Program-made: the position numbers and the translations under genes
In this document: in pieces, positions 16,419-27,813 of the stretch
Position numbering within the stretch: position 1 is the first letter of the stretch
Layout of the letters: the number at the start of each line of letters is the position of its first letter
The notes under the pieces: generated by a model
Database searches by the model: none
What the model was told of the DNA's origin: nothing
Seen by the model: only the letters and a program-made list of their open reading frames with translations
Assembly (NCBI GenBank): GCA_963699215.1
Contig: OY969422.1
Coordinates: 2,294,001-2,358,000 of the forward strand
Direction: 5' to 3'
DNA from: VRUE01 sp963699215
GTDB taxonomy: Bacteria; Actinomycetota; Thermoleophilia; Solirubrobacterales; 70-9
DNA length: 64,000 bases

Positions 16419-17150
16419 TTGGCGGATAGAGCGGCACTGATAACGGGAGCCTCCAGCGGGATCGGGCTGGCAATCGCCCGCACCCTGGGCGATGAGGGGT
16501 ACGCGCTGACCGTCTCGGCCCGCCGGCCGGAGAAGCTCGAGGCCGCTGCCGAGGAGCTGCGCGCCGTCGCACCGGAGGTGCAGAGCGTCGCCGCCAACAT
16601 GACCGACGAGGAGGAAGTGGTCGGCGTCTTCGCCAAGCACCGGGAGGCCTACGGCCGCCTCGACGTGCTCGTCAACAACGCCGGGGTCGGGATCGGGTCC
16701 CCGATGGAGGAGATCCAGACGAAATACCTCGACATGCAGCTGGCGGTGAATCTGCGGGCGCTGGTCATCGGCACCCGCGAGGGCCTGCCGATGCTGCGCG
16801 AGGCCGGCGCCGAGCACGGCAAGGCGCTGATCGTCAACACCGCCTCGATCGCCGGCAAAGGGGGCCAGGCCTGGCTCTCGGTCTACGCGGCGACCAAGGG
16901 CGCGGTGATCAACTTCACCCAGTCGACCCACCGCGAGGCCGGCAGCGCCGGCATCCAGTGCACGGCGCTGGCGCCCGGCTTCGTCGACACCCCGATGACC
17001 GAGTTCGCCAAGGGCCAGGTCCCCGGCGAGGAGATGATCCGGCCGGAGGACATCGGCGAGGCCGTGCGCTTCCTGCTTCACACCTCGCCCCACTGCCACG
17101 TCCCCGAGATCGTCTTCACCCGGCCAGGTGAGGGGCTCGATACCCCATGA
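16419..17150 (+). CDS. Short-chain dehydrogenase/reductase
   Basis: 243 residues, classical SDR: NAD(P) loop GASSGIG (residues 9-15), NNAG at about 86-89, catalytic Ser in NTASIAG, and YAATK (Tyr-x-x-x-Lys). The cofactor-preference strand SARRPEKLE favours NADP. TTG at 16419 is accepted as the start because GGAGG sits at the right distance and no closer ATG/GTG is in frame. Substrate not predictable. Confidence 0.9.
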   Translation: MADRAALITGASSGIGLAIARTLGDEGYALTVSARRPEKLEAAAEELRAVAPEVQSVAANMTDEEEVVGVFAKHREAYGRLDVLVNNAGVGIGSPMEEIQTKYLDMQLAVNLRALVIGTREGLPMLREAGAEHGKALIVNTASIAGKGGQAWLSVYAATKGAVINFTQSTHREAGSAGIQCTALAPGFVDTPMTEFAKGQVPGEEMIRPEDIGEAVRFLLHTSPHCHVPEIVFTRPGEGLDTP

Positions 17151-17185
17151 CGGCCCCAGGTCGTCGCCATGCGGCGTCCTCAGTC

Positions 17186-17210
17186 GGCCAAATAGCGCTG
17201 CTATTCGGCC
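17186..17210 (+). terminator. Hairpin after SDR gene
   Basis: GGCCAAATAG and CTATTCGGCC form a ten-pair stem with one mismatch around CGCTG. It is the most stable structure in the 99-bp gap between the SDR and glycosyltransferase genes. It lacks a T-run. Confidence 0.4.
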
Positions 17211-17249
17211 TCCCTGCGTCCTTGCCTGGCAACGCCTGGACCACGTCAT

Positions 17250-18479
17250 ATGCGATTTCTGGTTGCCGCCTTCGGTGATCCGGGACACGTCTTCCCTGCC
17301 ATAGCCCTGGGTCGGGCCCTGGCCGGGCGCGGCCACGAGGTGACGATCGAGACCTGGGAGGAGCGCCGAGCGGCGGTCGAGGGCGTCGGGCTGGGGTTCG
17401 CCGCGGCCGAGGAATACCGGATGTTCCCGCCGCCCGACCCCGACTCGCCGGAGGGAGCCCACGCGGCGGAGGCGGCGCGGGCGCTGCTGCCGTTGCTGGA
17501 GGAGATGCGCCCGCACGCGGTGGTCAGCGACATCCTCACCCTGGCACCGGCGCTGGCGGCCGAGGTCGCCGGCCTGCCGCGGGCGACGCTGATCCCCCAC
17601 CTCTACCCGGTGGTCGAGCCAGGATTGCCCTTCTTCGCGGTCGGGCTGCGGCCGCCTCGCACGCCCCTGGGGCGGGGAATCTGGCGGGCGGGACAGCGGG
17701 CGCTGAACGTCGGCCTCGAGCAGGGGCGCAACGATCTGAACCGCCAGCGGGCGCGGCTGGGGCTGCCCCCCACGGAGCGCTTCCACGGCGGGATCAGCCC
17801 CGACCTGGCCCTGGTCGGCACCTTCCCGCAGCTCGAGTACCCGCGGCGCTGGCCGGCCGGCGTCGAGGTGACGGGGCCGATGAGCTTCGAGGTGCCCCAC
17901 CCGGAGATCGAGCTGCCGCCGGGCGACGATCCGCTCGTCCTGGTCGCGCCGAGCACCGCGCACGACTCGCGCAACCACCTGGTCCGCACGGCGCTGGAGG
18001 CGCTGGCCTCCGAGCCGTTGCGGGTGGTGGCGACGACCAACCGCGTCGTGCCGCAGAGCCCGATCGAGGTCCCCGCCAACGCGGTCCTCGTCGACTGGCT
18101 CAGCTACAGCCAGCTGATGCCCGCCGCCTCGCTGGTCATCTCGCACGGCGGGCACGGCACCGTCGCCCGCGCCCTCGCCGCCGGCACGCCGCTGCTGATC
18201 AGCCCCTTCATCGGCGACATGAGCGAGACCGCGATGCGGGTCGGCTGGACGAAGGCCGGCCTCTCGCTGCCCTGGCGGCTCTGCCGCCCCGGGCCCCTGC
18301 GCTGGGCCGCCCGCCGCATCCTCGACGAGCCGGCGTTCGCCGCGCGCGCCGCCGAGGTAGGCGCCTGGGCGAAAGCGCACGACGGCGCCGCGCGCGGCGC
18401 CGAGCTGGTCGAGGCGCTGGCCGCGAGACGCACTAGCGAGCTCCGGGGGTGGGACTCGAACCCACAACCCCTCGGTTAA
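17250..18479 (+). CDS. GT1/MGT-like glycosyltransferase
   Basis: About 397 convincing residues of a two-domain GT-B enzyme: GDPGHVFPAIALGRALAGRGHEV at the N-terminus, and the nucleotide-sugar binding region ISHGGHGTVARALAAGTPLL with LPWRLCR replacing the usual acidic pair at the end. Such enzymes glycosylate lipids or secondary metabolites. The frame continues into the tRNA-Asn gene, so the last residues (GWDSNPQPLG) are translated tRNA; a TAG exists just upstream in another frame, suggesting a lost base near the 3' end or a true readthrough into the tRNA. Confidence 0.85.
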   Translation: MRFLVAAFGDPGHVFPAIALGRALAGRGHEVTIETWEERRAAVEGVGLGFAAAEEYRMFPPPDPDSPEGAHAAEAARALLPLLEEMRPHAVVSDILTLAPALAAEVAGLPRATLIPHLYPVVEPGLPFFAVGLRPPRTPLGRGIWRAGQRALNVGLEQGRNDLNRQRARLGLPPTERFHGGISPDLALVGTFPQLEYPRRWPAGVEVTGPMSFEVPHPEIELPPGDDPLVLVAPSTAHDSRNHLVRTALEALASEPLRVVATTNRVVPQSPIEVPANAVLVDWLSYSQLMPAASLVISHGGHGTVARALAAGTPLLISPFIGDMSETAMRVGWTKAGLSLPWRLCRPGPLRWAARRILDEPAFAARAAEVGAWAKAHDGAARGAELVEALAARRTSELRGWDSNPQPLG

Positions 18480-18513
18480 CAGCCGAGTGCTCTACCGATT
18501 GAGCTACCCCGGA
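18441..18513 (-). tRNA. tRNA-Asn (GTT)
   Basis: 73 nt. Acceptor TCCGGGG/CCCCGGA with discriminator G, D-arm GCTCAATCGGTAGAGC, anticodon loop CTGTTAA (GTT), T-arm GTGGG-TTCGAGT-CCCAC. No CCA encoded. Overlaps the 3' end of the opposite-strand glycosyltransferase frame. Confidence 0.96.
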
Positions 18514-18534
18514 ACGCAGGACGGAATTTAACGG

Positions 18535-20311
18535 CTAACCGCCCATGCGCTCGGTGCGGGCTATGCGCTCCACCAGCGCGGCGCGCTCGCGGCTCAACGC
18601 GGCGCGGCCCTCGTAGTCGTCCGCCTCGCCGGCGGCGGCGATCTCGGCCTCGAGGCGGCGCTGCTCCAAGAGGAGGTAGTTGAGCTCCATCGCCTCGGCC
18701 GAGGCGGGCTCCTCGTGGGCGAGGATGACCAGCTCGGCGATCAGCCCCGCGAGCCGGTCGTCGTCGTGCGGGAGGTTGGATGCCGGGTCCTCTGGGTGCT
18801 CGCGCAGCCAGGCGGCGGCGTGGGCGCCGCTCGACGAGAGGTGCTCGTCGGTGAGGCGCGCCAGGTACTCCTTCCCCTCGGCCGGCTGCGCGATGCACAT
18901 CGCCAGCAGCGCCCGCTCGCGCCGTTCGCGCGAGGTCAATTCGCCGCCGCTGCGCACGGGCGCCGCCGGGGCGCTCGACCGGGGCGCCTGCGCGGAGCCG
19001 CCGCTCGCGGGCCGCGCCGCGGTGACGCGGCCCATCACAAGCGCCGGCTCCAGGTCGAGCCGCCCCGCCACCCTGCTCACCAGGTCGTCGCGACTGGCGG
19101 TCTCCCCCATCCCCGCCAGGATCGGCGCCACCTCGCCCAGCGCCCGGTCGCGCTCGGCCGGCGAGGAGACGTCGGTCCCGTCCAGCACCAGCCCCACCTG
19201 GAAGGCGGGCAGGTCGACGGCCTCGTCGACCAGAGCCCGGAAGCGCTCCGCTCCCCCCTCCGCCGCCATCATCTCGGCCGGGTCCTCGCCGGCGGGCATC
19301 GCCGCGACCCGCAGTCGCATCTTGCGCCCCGCCGCGACCCGCTGCGCGCGCAGCATCGCCTCCTGGCCGGCGGAGTCGGCGTCGAGCGCCAGCACCACCT
19401 CGTCGACCATCCCCGAGAGCGCCGCCACCTGCTCCTCGGTGATCGCCGTGCCCATCACCCCGACCGCCTCGCCGATCCCAGCCTGGTGCAGCGCCAGCAC
19501 GTCGGTGTAGCCCTCGACCACGACCACGCGGCCGCTCTTCGCGATCGCCTCCTTGGCCAGGTCGATCCCGTAGAGCATGTGGCTCTTGTGGAAGAAGTCG
19601 GTCTCGGCCGTGTTGACGTACTTCGCCCCCTGGTCCGATCGCATCGCCCGCCCGCCGAAGCCGAGCGTGCGCCCGCGGCGGTCGCGGATCGGGAACATGA
19701 TCCGCTCGCGGAAGCGGTCGTACTCGCCGCCGCCGCGGCCGCGCTGGGCCAGGCCCACCGCGCGCAGCTCCTCGACCTTGAACCCCGCCCGCTGGCCGCG
19801 CATCAGCACCGTGTCCCAGGCGCTCGGCGCGTAGCCGACCGCGAAGGCGCGCAGCACCTCCTCCCCGAGCCCGCGCTCGGCCAGATACGCGCGGGCCTTG
19901 CCCGCCTCCTCGGAGTCCCAGAGGTAGCTGCGCGTAGAACGTCGCGGTGCGGTCGAGCAGCTCGCCCAGCCGGCGGCGCTGCTGGCGGCGCGCCTCGGCC
20001 CGCGGGTCCTCTTTCTCCCGCTCCAGCTCGACCCCGTAGCGGTCGGCGAGCAGCTCCACCGCCTCGGCGAAGCCGAGCCCCTCCTTCTCTTCGACGAACT
20101 TGATCGTGTCGCCGCCGACTCCGCAGCCGAAGCAGTGGTAGAGCTTTTCCTGCGCGTCGACCGAGAACGACGGGGTGCGCTCCTCGTGGAACGGGCAGAG
20201 GCCGACCCAGCGGGCGCCCTGACGCCGCAGGTCGGTGTGGGCGGAGACGACCTCGACGATGTCCGCCGTCTGCTTGACCCGCTCGAGGCTCTCGTCGGAG
20301 ATCAGCGCCAT
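18535..20311 (-). CDS. dnaG: DNA primase (one frameshift)
   Basis: About 592 residues once a single extra base near 19930 is removed. The N-terminal zinc finger is CPFHEERTPSFSV...YHCFGCG; the primase core and TOPRIM region follow (VVVVEGYTDVLALHQAG, DADSAGQEA), then a helical C-terminal DnaB-interaction region. Synthesises RNA primers at the replication fork. ATG 20311 overlaps the dgt stop as TGATG, so both are translated together. The shift lies between two well-conserved segments and is more likely an error than a mutation, as primase is essential. Confidence 0.93.
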
Positions 20312-21324
20312 CAGAAGCGCGCCGCCTCGGGGACGGTGAGCTCGGCGAAGCGTGGCGATGCAGAAGCGGTCGGTCATCCCGGCGAGGTAGTCGGCGACGC
20401 GCTGGCAGCCGCTCGCGCCCGGCCTCGCCCTCGGGCACGTCCTCGGGGTGCTCCATGTAGTGGTCGAAGAGGCCGCGCAGCGCCCGCTGCGCCCGCTCGT
20501 GCTCGCCGCGCGCCGCCTCGCCCAGGTAGACGCGATCGAACATGAACTTGCGCAGCCGCAGCATCGCCCCGCCGATCTCCTCGCTCTGCACGATGTCGCC
20601 GGCCTCGGCCGAGCGCTCGACGATGTCGCGCACCAGCGTGTCGATCCGCTTCGACCCGGTCGGGCCGAGCAGCTCGATCTCGTCGGCCGGCAGGTCCTCG
20701 GAGCGCAGGATCCCGGCCCGCAGCGCGTCGTCGATGTCGTGGTTGATGTAGGCGACGCGATCGACCAGCTTGACGATCCGCCCCTCCAGCGTCGCCGGGC
20801 TGATCGGAGCCGGTGTGGTTGAGGATGCCGTCGCGGACCTGCTCGGTCAGGTTCAGCCCCTCGCCGTCGCGCTCCAGCACGTCGACCACCCGCAGCGAGT
20901 GGACGTTGTGCTTGAAGCCCGTCCCGCAGCGCTCGCGCAGCGCCGCGTCGAGCGCCTCCTCGCCGGTGTGGCCGAAGGGCGGGTGGCCGAGGTCGTGGCC
21001 GAGCCCGATCGCCTCGGTCAGGTCCTCGTTGAGGCCGAGCGCGCGGGCGACCGTGCGGGCGATCCCGCAGGCCTCCAGCGTGTGGGTGAGGCGGGTGCGG
21101 TAGTGGTCCCCTTCGGGCGCGATGAAGACCTGCGTCTTGTGCTTGAGGCGGCGGAACGCCTTCGAGTGGACGATCCGGTCGCGGTCGCGCTGGAACGGCG
21201 TGCGCAGCGGGCTGTCGGGCTCCTCGACCCGGCGCCGGGCCGGGTAGGAAGGCGTCGCCAGATCGGAGAGGAACTCGTCCTCCCAAGCACGGATGCGGTC
21301 CTCGAACGTCGCCGTCGCCTCCAA
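20311..21324 (-). CDS. dgt: dGTP triphosphohydrolase-like HD protein (three frameshifts)
   Basis: Reconstructed from three frames, each offset explained by one extra base near 20352, 20406 and 20797; total length is then a whole number of codons (336 residues). HD-domain motifs are clear: RLTHTLEACGIART, GLGHDLGHPPFGHTGE, FKHNVHSLRVV. The C-terminal half (LRKFMFDRVYLGE, YLAGMTDRF) is typical of the short bacterial Dgt type. Hydrolyses dNTPs to deoxynucleoside and triphosphate. TTG 21324 has GGAG just upstream. Starts 11 bp after recO. Confidence 0.88.
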
Positions 21325-21335
21325 GGACTCCGATC

Positions 21336-22062
21336 CTACGCAGCGGAGCGCAGCTGCACGTGCGCGTGGTGCTCCAGCGTCTCGCCGATCGCCCGCTCGA
21401 CCTGGCGCAGCTCCCGCTCGTCGGCGTCCGGCGCCTCGGCCAGCGGCCGGGCGATCGACTCGACCATGAAGCGGTGCGCTCCCTCGGAGAGCGGGAACGA
21501 GCCCGCTTCGCAGCTGGCGCAGACGACACCGCCCGACGGCGCCCGAGAAGCCGACCAGGTGCTCGGCCTCGCCGCAGCGGGTGCAGGAGGCCAGCTCCGG
21601 GGAGAAGCCGGCGGCGAGCGCCAGCTTGAGACGGAAGGAGAGCGCGGTCGGCAGCGATGCCGCCCGGGGCGCCGCGGGATCGTCGAGCAGCGACAGGTAG
21701 CGACAGAGCAGGTTGTAGGCGGGCGGGTTGGGCTCGGCCGAGTCGAGCAGCCGCAGCACCGCGTCGCAGGCGCGGGCGCCGGCGCCGAGAGCAGCCCCGG
21801 ATGAGCGCAGGCGCGGGTAGCCGTCGACCGTGGCGGCCTGGGTCACCGTGAGCAGCTCGCCGCGCCCTTCGTGCAGCATCAGGTCGAGCCGGAAGAACGG
21901 CTCCAGGCGCCCGCCGAAGCGCGACTTCGGGCGCCGCGCGCCCTTCGCGATCGCTCCCACCCGTCCTCGTTTCGCCGTGTAGAGGTGGAGGATGCGATCG
22001 GCCTCGCCGTAGCGGATGCTGCGCAGGACGATCGCCTCCGTCTTCAGGGTCTTTCCGGCCAC
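21336..22062 (-). CDS. recO: DNA repair protein RecO (one frameshift)
   Basis: About 241 residues. N-terminal OB-fold: TEAIVLRSIRYGEADRILHLYT, then GAIAKGARRPKSRFGGRLEPF. A helical core and a zinc-binding cluster follow (ASCTRCGEAEHLVGFSG ... CASCEAG), split by an extra base near 21538. RecO loads RecA onto SSB-coated DNA with RecR. Gene order xerD-mutM-recO-dgt-dnaG on one strand with small gaps suggests one transcript. Confidence 0.9.
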
Positions 22063-22069
22063 GACCGGC

Positions 22070-22986
22070 CTACGGTGAACGACGCGCCGGACGGCGGCGC
22101 CGCGGCCTGCGCCGCAGCCGCACCTGGCAGGCCGGGCAGAAATAGGTCGAGCGACCGGAGACGACGATCCGGCCGATCGTTCCGTCGCAGCGGGGGCAGG
22201 CTCGGCCCTCGCGAGTGTGGACGAGGAACTCGTCCTGCATCCGGCCCTTCTCGCCGCGCCCGTCGCGATAGTCGTCGATCGAGGCCCCGCCGCCGTCGAT
22301 CCCGGCCTCCAGGGCGGCGACGACCGCGTCGCGCAGCGCCTCGTGGTGCTCGGGCTTCATCGAGCCGGCGGGAGAGAGCGGGTGCAACCGCGCCCGGAAG
22401 AGCGCCTCGTCGGCGTAGATGTTGCCGACGCCGGCGATCCCCTTCTGGTCGAGCAGGAAGGACTTGAGCGGCGCCGTGCGACCGGCGGCGATCGCACCCA
22501 GCGCCGCGGCGGTGAACTCGTCGGAGAAGCGGCTCGATCCCGAGCTTCGCGAAGCGCTCGTCGAGACGGTCGTCCTCGATCAGGAAGGCCTCGCCGAAGC
22601 GGCGCGGATCGGTGAACCAGACCTCGCGGCCGTCGTCGAGGACGAAGCGGGCCCGCAGGTGGCGCTCGGAGGTCGAGCGCTCGCCCTCGTACAGCCGCAT
22701 CCCCTCGGATGGATCGAGCTTGTCATCGCCCTCGACCAGGACCAGGTTGCCGGTCATGCGCAGGTGCATGACCAGCGTCTGCCCGCCAACCAGCCCCAGC
22801 AGCAGGTACTTGCCGCGCCGCCCCAGTCGTTCGATCGTCTTCCCCGAGACCGCCGCCTCGAGCTCGCCGGGCGGCACGGGACGGCACCAGCGCGGGTCGA
22901 GCACCTCCAGCAGACTCGATCCGCCGCCCTTCCAGCTCGGGCTCGAGCTGGCGGCAGACGGTCTCGACCTCGGGCAGCTCGGGCAT
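22070..22986 (-). CDS. mutM: Formamidopyrimidine-DNA glycosylase (two frameshifts)
   Basis: The N-terminal MPELPEVETV carries the catalytic Pro2 and Glu3. GKYLLLGLVGGQTLVMHLRMTGNL, DPRRFGEAFL and the C-terminal zinc finger CPRC...YFCPAC complete the Fpg/Nei architecture. Extra bases near 22532 and 22914 break the frame; correcting them gives about 304 residues. Excises 8-oxoguanine. An Arg-rich tail follows the zinc finger. Confidence 0.92.
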
Positions 22987-22998
22987 CCCCCGGTTCTA

Positions 22999-23947
22999 TC
23001 AACCCTCCACGGCCCGCGGATGCGCCTCGAAGTAGACCTCCTTGAGGCGCTCGCCGGAGAGGTGCGTGTACATCTGCGTGGTCGCGATGTCGGCGTGGCC
23101 GAGCATCTCCTGCACGGCACGCAGGTCGCAACCGCCCGCTAGCAGGTGGGTGGCGAAGCTGTGGCGCAGCGTGTGCGGGCTCATCTGCCCCGCCAGGCCC
23201 GCCTCGCGGGCATGGCGCTGGACGATCTTGTAGAGGCCCTGGCGGCTGAGCGGGCCGCCGCGGAAGTTGACGAACAGCCTCGCCTCGTGGCGCTCGCCGA
23301 CCAGCTTCGGCCGGCCGCCGCGCAGATAGGCGGAGATCGCCGCGATCGCCTTGCGGCCGAGCGGCACGATCCGCTCCTTGGAGCCCTTGCCGCGCGCCCG
23401 CAGCAGGCCCTCGCGCAGGTCGAGGTCGGACATCTCCAGCCCGATCGTCTCCGAGGCGCGCAGCCCGCACGCGTACATCGCCTCGAGCAGCGCCCGGTCG
23501 CGCAGCGCCGTCGGCTCGCTGCCACGCGGCGCGGCGAGCAGCCTCTGCACCTCGGCGTAGTTGAGCACCTGGGGCAGCTTCTTGGCGCGCCGCGGCGCGC
23601 TCAGCGCCGCGGTCGGGTCGTCGCCGATCAGCTCGTCGCGGCGCAGGTGCTTGTAGAAGGAGCGCAGACAGGCGGTCTTGCGGTGCACCGTGGACGCCGA
23701 GCAGGCCGGGCGGCCGTTGCCCGTGGCGAGATCGGCGAGGAAGTCGCCGATCGTCGGCGGGCCGCGCCTCGAGCGCGTCGAGCTCGTGCTCGGCGAGGTA
23801 CTCGCCGTACTGGAGCAGGTCGGTGCGGTAGGCGTTCAGCGTGTTGCGCGAGAGGCCGCGCTCCAGCTCCAGGTAGGAGAGGAAGTCGAGGACGAGGCCC
23901 TCGAAGCGGGCGTCCGTTGCCGGACGTGGCGCGACTGCGACTGCCAT
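22999..23947 (-). CDS. xerD: Tyrosine site-specific recombinase XerD (one frameshift)
   Basis: About 315 residues after removing an extra base near 23760. N-terminal SAM-like DNA-binding domain (FLSYLELERGLSRNTLNAYRTDLLQYGEYL) and catalytic domain with Arg in YACGLRASE, HTLRHSFATHLL, GHADIATTQMYTHL with the nucleophile Tyr. Length and neighbours (pyrG/recN side, mutM side) fit chromosomal XerD, which resolves dimers at dif, rather than an element integrase. Confidence 0.92.
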
Positions 23948-23972
23948 GCGGGGTGGTTCTCCCGCACGGGCC

Positions 23973-25019
23973 TCATTCCTCGCCGCGCAAGGCGCCGCCC
24001 GCGGCGAGCGGGGCGGCGAAGAAGAGCTTGTCTTGCTCGATGCCCCGCCCCATGGCGTGGGCTGGGAGCCCGGAGGCCGCGTAACCCGCTAGATCGGACT
24101 TTGCCTCGAGGAGCTTGTGGCGGTTGCCGGCTGCGTCGGCTAGCTGCGTTGCCACGTCCGGGTTGTCCTCGGGGACCGACACCTCCACTCCACCCAGCAG
24201 CAACTCCATCACCGTCAGCGTGTGGTGGCTTACGCCGCGGTGGCGCTCGCGCGGGTCGGCTTCCGAGAGACGGGGAGAGAGCAGGGTCGGCAGGCCGAGG
24301 GCGAGCGCCGCGTGGGCGCTGTCGAGGGCCGCCATGCCGCCGTGGCCGAGCTTCGTCTCGGAGCCGATGATGCCCGGGCCCGGGCCGACGAGCGCCGCGT
24401 CCCAGCCGAGCGCGCTCGCCGCGGCGTCGAGCGCCCCGGCGACCGAGAGCGCCTCGCGCTCGCCGCCGTAAGCCGGAGCGGCGGCGATGTGATCGCAGAG
24501 CAGGCCGCGCTCGCGCAGCTGGGCGACGTCGCGGCTCAGCGATCCGGGTAACGCACCGCCAGCCGTCTGCACGTAGCCGACCTTCAGCCCCGGCGCGGCC
24601 TGCGCCGCCGCCCAGGCGGCCGGCGCCAGATGGCCGTGCAATGGCAGGACAAGGACCGGCATCGTCCGCCGAATCCGTTCCGGTTCGCTTTTTGTACCTA
24701 TACCGTCCAAAAGGCGCACCGGAAGCTCCGTGGGGGGGATTGGGTGCTGGAGCGAGGTGTAGTTGAGCTTCATTACGTGCTCGCGGCTCTCGCCGCTCGC
24801 GTCGAGGCCACGGGTCAGGTTGACGTGGACGACATCGAAGCCGCCCGAGCCGAGCCCGAGGTCGAGCGCGGCGACGTTGACGACGACCTCGTCGCCCGCG
24901 CGCATCTCGCCGAGCAGCGCCTCGTCCGCCCAGGCGGGGCGGCGCTCGCCGCCAACCTCTACCGTCAGCGGGTCCTCGTCGACGACGACGCCACGCCGCA
25001 GCTGCAGCCGCCCGCTCAC
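23973..25019 (-). CDS. DUF3866 family protein carrying a palindromic insert
   Basis: 348 residues from GTG 25019, which overlaps the M20 peptidase stop (GTGA) and has GGTGG upstream. Features: DHVMKLNYTSLQ-type motif (EHVMKLNYTSLQHP), VLPLHGHLAPAAWAAAQAAPG, VGYVQTAGGALPGSLS, VGPGPGIIGSETKLGHGG. The family is conserved between pyrG and xerD neighbours in actinobacteria but has no known function. Residues LPVRLLDGIGTKSEPE are encoded by a low-GC 47-bp inverted-repeat element (24679-24725) that sits between conserved blocks. Confidence 0.85.
   Translation of the reverse strand: MSGRLQLRRGVVVDEDPLTVEVGGERRPAWADEALLGEMRAGDEVVVNVAALDLGLGSGGFDVVHVNLTRGLDASGESREHVMKLNYTSLQHPIPPTELPVRLLDGIGTKSEPERIRRTMPVLVLPLHGHLAPAAWAAAQAAPGLKVGYVQTAGGALPGSLSRDVAQLRERGLLCDHIAAAPAYGGEREALSVAGALDAAASALGWDAALVGPGPGIIGSETKLGHGGMAALDSAHAALALGLPTLLSPRLSEADPRERHRGVSHHTLTVMELLLGGVEVSVPEDNPDVATQLADAAGNRHKLLEAKSDLAGYAASGLPAHAMGRGIEQDKLFFAAPLAAGGALRGEE
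24679..24725 (-). repeat. 47-bp palindromic element, copy 1 (inside DUF3866 gene)
   Basis: Left arm 24679-24695 and right arm 24709-24725 are inverted repeats matching at 15 of 17 positions around a 13-base TA-rich loop. Outer sequence TTCCGGT...ACCGGAA. It is visibly lower in GC than the surrounding gene and shares length and ends with the copy at 43991-44037. Confidence 0.7.
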
Positions 25020-26131
25020 CCCACCGGCGTCTCGGCGGCCGCCTCGGCGACGATGCCCTCGCAGACCGCGAGCATCGCGTCGAGGTTGCGTGCCGAGACG
25101 CTCTCCTGCGCCGTGTGATTGGCCTCGGTCCCGTTGGCGAGCAGGACGCAGTCGAAGCCAGCGGCGATCAGCGCATTGGCGTCGCTGCCGCCCCCAGTCG
25201 AGGTCCGCTGCGGCTCGAAGCCCGCGCGCCGCAGGCCCGCCTCGGCGAGGCTCAGCGAGCGCGAGCCAGACGTAACCTCGTAGCCGCGGAAGACCTCCTC
25301 GACCCGCACGTCGACGTCGCAGCCGTGCTCGCTCGCACCCCAGGCGCAGGCCTCGGTCAGCTCGCCGGCCACCGCCGCGGCCCGGTCGGCGCCGAGGCTG
25401 CGCGCCTCGGCGGTGATCCGGCAATGGCCAGGGACGACGTTGCCCGAGGTGCCGCCGGCGATCACGCCGACGTTGGCGGTCGTCTCCTCGTCGAGCCGGC
25501 CCAGCTCCATCCGCGAGATCGCAGCCGCGGCGGCGGCGATCGCGTTGCTGCCGTCCTCGGGGCGGATCCCGGCGTGCGCCTCGACCCCGGAGAAGTCGGC
25601 GAGCACCCGCTGCTGGGTCGGCGAGGTGACGATCACCTCGCCGATCGCGCTGGCGTGGTCGAGGACGAAGCCACAGTCGGCGCGCAGCGCGCCCGGGTCG
25701 AATGCCTTCGCCCCTCGCAGCCCCTGCTCCTCGGCCACGGTCAGCAGCAGCTCGATCCCGACCGGCGGTGGCTCGGTCGCGTGGCGCGCGACCAGCTCGA
25801 TGAAGACCGCGACCGCCGCCTTGTTGTCGGCGCCGAGGATCGTCTCGCCGCGGCTGCGGAAGACGCCGTCGTCGTCGACGACCTCGATCTGGCCCGGGTG
25901 CGGGACGGTGTCGATGTGGGCGCAGAACATCGCCCAGCGATCGGAGCGGCCCGGCAGGCGGGCGACGATGTTCCCCGCCCCCGCTTCGGCGGGGGCGGCG
26001 GCGCCGTCCTCGCTCACCTCCAAGCCGAGCGCCTTCAGCTCGGCGAGGATCGTGTCGGCGACCTCGCGCTCCTCGCCGGTCGGGCTGCGGATCTCGCAGA
26101 GCCGGACGAACGTCTCGTGAAGCCTGTCCAC
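25016..26131 (-). CDS. M20-family metallopeptidase, peptidase T-like
   Basis: 371 residues from GTG 26131. Metal and catalytic motifs: CAHIDTVPH (His, Asp), LGADNKAAVA (bridging Asp), VAEEQGLRGAK (catalytic Glu plus metal Glu), and a terminal HTAQESV His. A lid/dimerisation domain lies between (EAHAGIRPEDGSNAI). Likely a cytoplasmic aminotripeptidase-type exopeptidase, though other M20 substrates are possible. Eleven bases downstream of pyrG. Confidence 0.88.
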   Translation of the reverse strand: MDRLHETFVRLCEIRSPTGEEREVADTILAELKALGLEVSEDGAAAPAEAGAGNIVARLPGRSDRWAMFCAHIDTVPHPGQIEVVDDDGVFRSRGETILGADNKAAVAVFIELVARHATEPPPVGIELLLTVAEEQGLRGAKAFDPGALRADCGFVLDHASAIGEVIVTSPTQQRVLADFSGVEAHAGIRPEDGSNAIAAAAAAISRMELGRLDEETTANVGVIAGGTSGNVVPGHCRITAEARSLGADRAAAVAGELTEACAWGASEHGCDVDVRVEEVFRGYEVTSGSRSLSLAEAGLRRAGFEPQRTSTGGGSDANALIAAGFDCVLLANGTEANHTAQESVSARNLDAMLAVCEGIVAEAAAETPVG

Positions 26132-26142
26132 GGTCGGACAGG

Positions 26143-27809
<1,667 letters not shown>

Positions 27810-27813
<4 letters not shown>

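Noticed and set aside
18535..23947. Programmed ribosomal frameshifting in dnaG, dgt, recO, mutM and xerD
   Set aside because: Shifts are at unrelated places without slippery heptamers or conserved structures, and too many genes are affected; error is simpler.
22999..23947. xerD as integrase of a mobile island
   Set aside because: Length, motifs and the conserved pyrG/recN/mutM neighbourhood fit chromosomal XerD; no att repeats flank it.
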